Source of the DNA: Crocodylus rhombifer
Lineage: Eukaryota; Chordata; Crocodylia; Crocodylidae
NCBI GenBank assembly: GCA_038503035.1
Contig: JAVSML010001165.1
Coordinates: 310,001 to 374,000, forward strand
Reading direction: 5' to 3'
DNA: 64,000 nucleotides
Under the pieces are notes generated by a model. It had not been told where the DNA came from and made no database searches. It saw nothing but the letters and a program-made list of their open reading frames with translations. Below are positions 56,770 through 64,000 of this stretch, in pieces. Each line of letters opens with the position of its first letter. Positions within the stretch are counted from its first letter, which is position 1. The position numbers were made by a program, and so were the translations under genes.

Positions 56770-56945
56770 CAAGCCATATTGGGAGGTCTTACAGCTGTCG
56801 GGGGGAGAAGGGGAAGAGAAAGAGTGAGAGAGGGAGAAAACAGTTCATTAAACTGTTCTTGGAGCAGAGATTGGACTCCTGATTCCCCACTTGTAGCTGA
56901 GAACCCTAACTGCTAGGCTACAGAACCAAGCTCTTTTTTATACTG
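56770..56945 (-). mobile_element. tRNA-derived SINE-like sequence, antisense
   Basis: The minus strand reads 'gtagcctagcagttagggtt', box A-like, followed by 'ggggaatcaggagtccaatc' near the box B position. Degenerate. Confidence 0.4.
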
Positions 56946-56999
56946 GCTTGGCCAATGACACTAATTTTTTTCTGTGAAATGGTCTTCTTCAATGCACAT

Positions 57000-57165
57000 A
57001 CTTTGGAACAAGGTCTAGCTTGGTGGTTAAGATGTTTGCCTGGGATGTGACCTATGTGGGGTTGAATCACCAGAGGTAGAGGAGGGTAGTAAACCTTTGA
57101 GCTCTATTTCAAAAGAAAGCAGCAGGTGCTTTTGGACACAGCTCAAGAGTGCTATGAGAATACTT
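57000..57165 (+). mobile_element. tRNA-derived SINE-like sequence
   Basis: 'gtctagcttggtggttaag', 'gcctgggatgtgacc' and 'gtggggttgaatcac' imitate tRNA boxes A and B and the anticodon region. Similar in layout to 20628-20760. Confidence 0.45.
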
Positions 57166-57512
57166 AAGAAAAGGATCTCCTTAGTGTAGATAGGCAGGGT
57201 AGTGCTTTGTTTATGGATCCTGCTGAGGCTTAGCTACAACCTATACCACAATGGCAGCATGTCCCAGCCAGGATGGCTCCAACCATGCCCCAGACATAAG
57301 TTCCCCTTTACATGCACCAAACCTGGAAATACACAGTCAAGCTGGGACAGGGCCATCCCAACTGGCTGCTCTCAGGTCTGCAGGAGACATTTTCAGCAGT
57401 GTCTGCTTGGCTTGGAGTATGCAAGTGTGAATAGGTTGACGCAGTATGATTAAGCTTATTCCAAGTGGTACCTGCATTGCAAGATGATAGTGCTTCTGTA
57501 CACATACCTTGT

Positions 57513-57570
57513 CTGTGTGTGTGTGTGTGTGTGTATATATATAAATATATATATATGAGAGAGAGAGAGC
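57513..57570. repeat. (GT)n(AT)n(GA)n microsatellite
   Basis: Runs of tg, then ta, then ga repeats. A compound simple repeat. Confidence 0.9.
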
Positions 57571-57615
57571 ACCAATATATGTATCATCTCTCTTTCTTTC
57601 TCTCTATAAGCTATA

Positions 57616-58077
57616 TACAGGTTTCCCGTGCTTTATGCAGGTTCTGTTTGTGTGAATTTGCTCTAATGCAATGACTGGTTTTATGTCAAAAATTCATTAT
57701 ATGGGAGGTAAATTCACTCTTATGTAATCAGTGTAGTGGAAGCCTGCAGCCAGCTGCTTTGTATGGTGCATTGTAGGAGTGACACGCTAGTCTTCTGTAT
57801 GGATCTTTGCTCTTCGCTCATTGTCTGAGACACATGTTTCTGTAGTTACCATCCCCATTATGAGAGTGCCCTGTGCTTTGTGTGTACAGTCTGCCGTTGG
57901 TGAGTACCAAAACTGACCTGTAAAAAAGTGGTAGAAATGGGTCTGGGGGTCAGTACAGGTGAGGTCTTGGAACACATCCCTATTTCTTACATTGTAAAGT
58001 GGGTTCCCTTTATGTGAATTCAAGTTATGTGCCTTTTCCAGGAATGCATGTACAACATAAAGCAAGGAAAACCTTTA
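57616..58077 (+). mobile_element. Tigger/pogo-like MITE, 462 bp
   Basis: Left end tacaggtttcccgtgcttta is inverted at the right end (complement taaaggttttccttgcttta), flanked by TA on both sides as in Tc1/mariner-pogo elements. Subterminal 'gaatttgctctaatgcaatg' fits Tigger ends. There is no transposase. Confidence 0.65.
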
Positions 58078-58084
58078 TAAGCTT

Positions 58085-58112
58085 TATATATATATATATA
58101 TATATATGCATA

Positions 58113-58143
<31 letters not shown>

Positions 58144-58150
58144 GTGTGCA
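58085..58150. repeat. (TA)n(TG)n microsatellite
   Basis: About 12 ta units followed by tg units, mirror image of the tract at 57513. Confidence 0.9.
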
Positions 58151-58459
58151 TGCACACATGCATGTACAGAAGCTCTATCATCTTGCAGTGCAGGTACCAC
58201 TTGGAAGAGGCTTAATCACACTGTGTTGTATTTGTTATGTTCAGGCAGAATTCTTCCCAGTTTTCTGATCTTTCTTCCTGCATTATAAAATGAGAATATC
58301 CAAAACCACACACTGTATTTCTTTTTTTACACATACTACCTTATTAATCAATTCTCTTTGTACCAACTGAACTCAGCCCTTTTTTGTACTATTGGCTGTG
58401 ATAGAGGCATAGCAGTCACAGCATCACATCTACTGTTTTTGGACCAGCAAGCTTGAGCA

Positions 58460-58690
58460 ATGGCCCCTAGCCCCAACCCTGCCCCACTCCCTCCTTCCCT
58501 TACACTGGAGGCCTCAATATGCCCTCCCCCTACCCAATAGATTTATCTGAAGGGAGCTGCAGGAGTTGCAGGTACTGCTCTCCATACTGCCTGGTTACCA
58601 CATGCATGTGCAAGTGCAGATGCACGTGGCACCCCCCTGCCTAATTGCCCTCCTCCCACTCCCCCCAGCTCCAAGCAGGTCCTTGCAGCC
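58460..58690 (+). repeat. Dispersed C-rich repeat shared with 8200-8480
   Basis: Both copies contain 'ctgcagggagctgc'-type and 'gaggcctcaatatgccc'/'gggccttgatctgcccc' phrases and 'atgcatg' followed by 'gcacccccctgc'. Likely fragments of one transposon family. Confidence 0.5.
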
Positions 58691-59599
58691 TAAAAAGGGA
58701 ACCTGCCGCCTACAAGGAAAACCCTTTTTTCCCTCTCTTTTTTTGCCTTTTTCTCCACATTTTCCCTCAGTGAACAGAAAATCTGGATCCCTGTATAATT
58801 GGGTGACACAGTTGAGTATCTTTATGACCCCATTTTTTATTGTTGCAATCTCAAGTTTGGGAACCATAGCCCTAGGAGTTTCTTTCTCTGTTTCCAGTAG
58901 GGTCCTGGACTTGACAGTAGTGAGCAAAGTGCACCAAGTGCCAGGGTCCCTATCAGGCTGCTGCCCCCGGATTGGAGGCAATTCCCAGCTAGCAATTCCC
59001 CCATGCGCCAACACAGGGGCATATCTAAAATTAGGGGTTTTACACTTGCAGATACACACCTCAGGTCAGAGGAAGGCACCTGGGACCTTTTTCTCCTATG
59101 ATTGGGGTGCTCAGGCCAGGAGAGTTTCTGCCTGGGACAGTGGGAGATTGCTGGTTTCCATGGGTAGCCCATCCTTTGCCACCATAAGTAAACAGACAAC
59201 AGCCATAAAAAGGCAGCACAAATTGTTAGTATGTTTTTCAGAGCCACATAATTTAAGCACTTATGGAGCAACAAAGGGTTTTGACTTCCATTTACTCAGC
59301 TGTCATGTGAAAACAAGCAGCAGTAACACAATAGACAGAAGCTGCTGCCAGAGAGGCAATAGTAAGGACTACGATTTTAGAACTGAACTTCCTGTACAGA
59401 CCAAGAAAAGAAGTATTGGTTTTCCGTACATTAATTAAAAACTCTTTGCACAAAAGAGTCTAGGAAGGCTGCTGTGAAGCTCTTGAATGCTGCTATGCCC
59501 AGCCAGAATATGAAAAGTAACAGGGTAGCTTGCCCGGGCATGGATGGTGCACAGCGTACTATGAGTTACATGGGTGGATAAAGGAGAGGGTTGAGGCTG

Positions 59600-59991
59600 T
59601 GCTGTGGATGCACTAAGAGCTCTCTGAACTCTTGGATGGTCTGCATGGTCTCCTGCTGGAGCTCCGCCAGGGAAGTCAGCTTCCTAGGCTCATCAGTTAG
59701 TTGGCTTGTATTCTTGCTTGAGTCACTGCTTTCCTACAGTTCTGAAGCCCCAGGCAGGTTGGGGGCAGCAGGCAGGGCATACTGCCACTATTCGTCCTCC
59801 TCCTTCCCCATGTCAAATTCAGGGGCAGGTGGAAAGGGGGAACGAACAGTGATGGCAGCTGCCTTTGGGCTCTGGAGCTGCACAAATGCAGTCGGTCCAG
59901 TAAGGGACCATGCCAACAGGCTGAAGAGCTCAGAGAGCTGCCTGCAGAGGTGGAGCTTGAGCTCAGAAACCTCACTGAGCATGTGCAGCAC
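59600..59991 (-). pseudogene. Possible transposon-derived coding remnant with coiled coil
   Basis: Two minus-strand pieces look coding. One reads 'MLHMLSEVSELKLHLCRQLS' (from 59991), with a Glu/Asp-rich tail 'GKEEDE'. The other, in a different frame, contains 'SLAELQQETMQTIQEFRELL' (about 59620-59690). Such helices occur at the C-terminus of Harbinger-type Myb/SANT-like accessory proteins common in reptile genomes; that link is my inference. No start or upstream domain is visible. Confidence 0.3.
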
Positions 59992-60494
59992 AGCAGAAGG
60001 TGGTATGACAGCACCTCCCCTGGATCAACCCTTGATAAGTTATGTTTCATTGGATAAGACCATTAATATCTGGTCAAGTATAAATCCCTGCCCTCATTTA
60101 CCTCCTGGTTATACATTCATGTACCCGAGGCATTAAATACAGAAGGCTAATCCATAAAGTATTAACGCTGTATTGTGATCTTCCTTGCTTAAACAGCTTT
60201 TTTGCTAACTTAGTTATAATAGAAGACATAATGCAGAACAAAGCAATTATTCTAGCAGTTCTAGCAACAATCTAGGTACAAGGTTGGCTATAAATATTTG
60301 TGAAGGTGTATGTCAATGGTGTGTGAACTTTTTTAATGTTACTGTACTTTTGGGGTGTGTGTTTTTTCACTGTCATGATGCTGTATGAAGTTCCAGAGCA
60401 TAATCATGAAATTCCAATACAAATACATGCACCAGAATACTCTGTCCAAAATAACATAATGTAAATAAAATGTGGGATAATTCATGTTTTTAAT

Positions 60495-60840
60495 AATAGA
60501 ATCACAGACAAGTAGAAGGGGACCTCCATAGATCATCTAGTCTAATCTCTTGCTTGGGACAGGATCATCTTTATCCAAGCCATCTGATACAAATCTATTG
60601 TCTGACTCTTAGAGAACAACAAAGTCAACCGTTACACAACACAAGATATACCCCAACCTACCACAGGTAAAGCAGGGGGACCACAGTGGCCAATGTCCAC
60701 CTTCTGAAAATGTTGTTAATATATGCTCAAGAGATCCCAGGAACAGAGACACGGGTCTTTTCAGAGCAAGGTGAAAACCCCCAGAGTCCATAGCAATCTG
60801 ACCATGGGGTAAAATTCCTTCCTGAACACAGGTGAGTTTA
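60495..60840 (-). mobile_element. CR1-like 3' fragment, antisense
   Basis: The left edge 'atagaatcacagacaagtag' with 'gacctccatagatcatctag' is the complement of a CR1 tail. Further in, 'accatggggtaaaattccttcc' is a phrase seen in CR1-clade 3' regions. Confidence 0.6.
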
Positions 60841-62017
60841 GACTAACCTGCGAAGATTGAGTCGATTCAGTCCGGCTTTTTGACTGTCTGTATTTACCCT
60901 TGGTAGCTAACTGGACTAAAGTAGGTGGTACTGCAGCTATGCACGTACACTGGTAAACTTGAAAGAGTTAATTTGAAATTACTTCAATATGGACACAGGC
61001 AATATAGGATCATGGCCTCATTTGGTATTACTACTGTTAATTTCCTACTCCCACCCACCATGTGCAATATATTCTGACATTACATCATTTTTTATATTGC
61101 ATCATGGTTTATGACTTGTATCTTATATACTTATCTTAAATACTTATCTTGTATTTGTAATTTCTCCCCTGTTCTCATTTCATTGTTAAAATGCATATTA
61201 AAATATACACAAGCTGAGCTCATTTTAACATTTCTTTCATCTTAGATTTATTGTATTGTACACTGTATCCTACAGCTCAGATGTTATATTATAAGGCCAA
61301 CTTCAATAGGTATCTTGATTATTTAATTTGACATGCACTGTAATAAATTATCTAAATATATGCCTTGGTTATATGTTCACACCTTTCAAATGAAAGACTG
61401 GACAAAAGAAGATATTTATCTTAGGGAGAGAGAAGTACATTTTGAGGGTGCCTTTTGCTGACACTATTTAACAAGCTGGTAATTAAACTTGGAAATTTAT
61501 GCAAGAGAATTTCTTAATGTCAGAGAGTCTGATTAAATCCCCTGTCATAACGCATCGTGCTTTCATAACTTTGTGGGGTGGTTCAGCTTACCATACTTTG
61601 GTTCATTTTTTCATCCTTCTGCTGGCATTTCTTAATAGTGAAGTTAAGCCATAACTGTCTTTTCTAATGCCTCCTTCCCTACACCTCTGTTTTTTAGAGC
61701 TTTGACACACACACTCAAATAAGAATAGAATTATTTTTCCAACCAAAAGTTGCAATCACAGGCCTGCTGCCAAGTAAAGGTTCCAACAGTACTGACTTAA
61801 ATCCTTAATACATCAACATTACTGTGCAGCTTGACAACTTTTTCCTCATCTGTTTGAGGCATAGTGAGATGCACAGACAGAGTGCATGTAGTCTCCATTC
61901 CTGGTACCAACCGAGAATCGCTTGTTACTAAATGTTATTACTGACCTGTTAAAATGGCAATTACATAACAATATTCTTTTGACTACCAATCCAGACACAT
62001 AAAACAATCTAACTCAC
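60841..62017. other. Intergenic, nothing recognised
   Basis: AT-rich DNA without recognisable coding or repeat termini. Confidence 0.4.
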
Positions 62018-62062
62018 CAGGGACACTTTTGCGCCTATTTCTTTTTATACTGATAGAATGCT
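62018..62062 (-). other. Orphan exon-like segment, 45 bp
   Basis: Minus strand: pyrimidine-rich acceptor 'tttgttctttttgcag', 45 bp, then a consensus donor gtgagt. It is open in the frame reading 'HSISIKRNRRKSVPG'. I do not recognise the peptide. It might be a small exon of a neighbouring minus-strand gene or chance. Confidence 0.2.
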
Positions 62063-62334
62063 CTGCAAAAAGAACAAATGATTTACAAAGAAACCCATCA
62101 AAAAAGTAATCAAGAAATATGGCTTTATGATATTTACAGTTCATAAAATGAATGTCTTGTTTCATGAGTCATATTTGGAAGAACGACATGTTCCACACAC
62201 ATTAACTTATGTTTAGGAATAATCAAGTTTTAAACTTTTAAGCCATTATTTTTACAAGCAAGGTTTAAAATAATAATACCAATGCCAAAATACAACAAGT
62301 CTCAGGGATAAAAACCTTCCTAATTTTAAAGCAA

Positions 62335-62492
62335 TAGGGCAATGGAGCCAGGTGCCTATGGAAGTTGTGGAATCTCCTTCACAGGTTTTTAATTAAAAGC
62401 TTGATAGATATTTGCCTTCATTAAGGAATAGTGATTAATGCAATGGGTGGGCCTAAATGACCTTGGAGGTCCATCCAATGCTATGAATCTAT
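62335..62492 (+). mobile_element. Ancient CR1/L3-like 3' end
   Basis: Degenerate 'W...P.EVVESPSQVF' translation followed by 'gaccttggaggtccatccaa' and 'gctatgaatctatg', the end of a CR1-clade element. Confidence 0.6.
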
Positions 62493-62800
62493 GCTTCACT
62501 TTTCTGGTTATTCTTTCATCTCTTTCACTCTATTCTGCCATTCTACTTAGATGACAATGCCCAGCTCCATAAAGATGATCAAATGTATGACTTTTGATTA
62601 ATTAATTTTCTTGGATCTGGGCCCAAATTCTTTGGACTGTAACTCTCTACTATCATGTATTTATACATTTTCTAGGCTAGTCCTCTGGGCTGGAACTTTC
62701 TACGATCATGTGTTTATACCATGTCTAGGCCAGTGATATTCCAGTAATGGCTGGGGCTGTTAGATATTAATTAATGCCCATAGGAAGAGTTGATGGTAAT

Positions 62801-63535
62801 TGTAACAGGGACTCAGGCAGGAGCCCTGTTACTTGGGCAAAGTTGGGCAAGTTTGACGTGCGGATGAACCTTGCCACGTGAAGGAACTCACCCAATAGAG
62901 GATCAGGTGATTAGCCTGCCAAAAACCGGCATAAAAGATGGCAGCAGGGAGAAACTTTTTGCCTTTGGGCATGAGAGGACAACGAGGGGCAGCCAAAGCC
63001 CCAGACAGAGAGAGATAAGGCAAAAGCCTTGCCTGATGACTGCAGAGGGACACCAGGAACTCGGGATGCAAGTGTGAGAAACACCAGGCAAGCCTTGTAC
63101 CTTATAACTCCAGTGGCTCTGGTGAGTGAAGGAAGAACTGGGGTTGGGTGGAGAAGCATGGTGGGGGAAACCCTGAGCAGTGATAGGAACCCCAAGACTT
63201 TGGGCTGGCAGGAGGAGCCCACACCAGACTTTGACCCCCAGAGTGGTTGTAGCACCAAAAGCAGCAGCGTAAGAAACCAGGGAACAGCCAAGACTGCTCC
63301 TGATAAGTGGCGGAGGCAAGAGATGTGGGGAACGTGCCTTGTTAATGAGACAATTGGCGGTTCGAACGCCCTGTGCTAGATTGTATCTGTAAAGTATTTG
63401 ATGTCGAGTTACCTGTCCTGTAGCTCAGAAGTGCTTCACTAATGGAGTAATTAGTGAGGCTATTGTTCTGAAGCTACGTTATTTTTGGGAAATAAACTCA
63501 CAGTGAGCAAGTTCGATCTGGGTGGCACTTATTGA
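62801..63535 (+). mobile_element. LTR-like repeat with hairpin start
   Basis: Opens with TGTAACAGGGACTC and its inverted copy GAGCCCTGTTAC within 32 bp. TATA-like 'ggcataaaagatggc' lies at 62929-62943, and a poly-A signal 'ggaaataaactcac' near 63490 fits an LTR layout (U3-R-U5). The 3' boundary is approximate, and no target duplication was identified. No coding sequence. Confidence 0.55.
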
Positions 63536-64000
63536 TCACTAGCCTTAAGAAAACCACTAATCTCCCTCATTTTCTTTCAATCTAAGTTGTGGCAGGCAAG
63601 TACAGAGGAGGGACGATGCTAAGATCACCCATCATGCTCACAGTAACCAATGAAAGTTAATGAAGAGGCAGGAATAAGAAGGGCACAGATTTCCTATGGC
63701 CTGACAAAATTGTCATGAACCATAAAAGATGGCAAGGTCTTCACTGGATAAGATCCTGATGCTGATTTCAAGGCACCAACAATTCACTGGTGAGTTTCCT
63801 GCTGCCAAAAATAAAATCCCAAAGGCAAGACTTAAGCACTAACTAAGCGAAGGGAAGATAGTTACTGGGGCAAGCACATTGTTGATCATGTTAGAATTAT
63901 TTCTTACTAAAAAGAACTCCTGAAGTTTTCATAACTGTTACTATAGTGTTATGTACTGTGCTGTATGGTACAGTAATATTTGTATAACATTGCATTAGCA
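63536..64000. other. Intergenic, nothing recognised
   Basis: Ordinary AT-rich DNA to the window end. Confidence 0.4.

Larger units (their letters stand above)
57443..58221. repeat. Inverted repeat of ~60 bp bracketing a microsatellite/Tigger block
   Basis: 57445-57501 (gattaagcttattccaagtg ... cttctgtaca) is the inverted copy of 58163-58221 at about 90% identity. Between the arms are (GT)n(AT)n at 57513-57556, a Tigger-like element, and (TA)n(TG)n at 58085-58150. Confidence 0.8.

Noticed and set aside
58566..59438. 290-codon plus-strand frame
   Set aside because: No recognisable domain; the first part is the C-rich dispersed repeat and the minus strand is also open. A chance frame is more likely, though a fragment of an unknown transposon protein cannot be excluded.

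Overview
The window is vertebrate nuclear DNA, most likely from a sauropsid and probably a crocodilian (turtle is the main alternative; this is inference). Coding sequence is sparse and split by introns. Most of the sequence is transposon-derived: CR1 LINEs with typical CR1 tails (gaggtcccttccagccct... ending in tctatga-type repeats), hAT-type DNA elements with 8-bp target duplications, solo LTR-like insertions, and tRNA-derived SINE-like sequences. No bacterial-style operons, CRISPR arrays or classical RNA genes were seen.

The one complete host gene I can support is on the minus strand, 53572 down to 36451. It is a nine-coding-exon secreted/lysosomal acid lipase of the LIPA/LIPF/LIPK/LIPM family. 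All splice sites are GT/AG, the phases agree, and the joined reading frame is 403 codons. Ser180, Asp349 and His378 form the expected triad. The oxyanion-hole motif, normally His-Gly, reads His-Pro (H92-P93).

The gene lies in a tandem segmental duplication. Unit 2 (about 28420-53600) holds the intact gene. Unit 1 (about 700-24500) is a dead copy with recognisable relics of exons 9, 8, 7 and 5. Its exon 8-exon 7 intron has grown from about 2.6 kb to about 13 kb through nested insertions. Unit 3 is seen only as a 3'-flank block (about 55680-56230), and no lipase exon was found downstream of it before the window ends.

By region: 1-9.5 kb is unit 1 3' flank plus exon 9 and 8 relics and several insertions. 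9.8-16.8 kb is a ~142-bp tandem repeat split by two CR1 elements, the first of which carries a GC-rich 1.1-kb LTR-like insertion flanked by AGGTC. 18.36-20.29 kb is a CR1 with an intact reverse-transcriptase frame. 21.2-22.2 kb is a decayed antisense CR1. 22.4-24.5 kb holds exon 7 and 5 relics around an LTR-like repeat. 28.4-36.4 kb is the unit 2 3' flank with two solo LTR-like insertions, a hAT element and an antisense LTR-like repeat. 36.4-53.6 kb is the lipase gene, with hAT elements, a long hairpin and an orientation-switching minisatellite in its introns. 53.6-64 kb is intergenic, with a unit 3 fragment, SINE-like sequences, a Tigger-like element inside a microsatellite, CR1 tails and a hairpin-fronted LTR-like repeat.

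Because unit 1 often keeps the unoccupied version of a site filled in unit 2 (and the reverse), several insertions can be placed after the duplication from this sequence alone.
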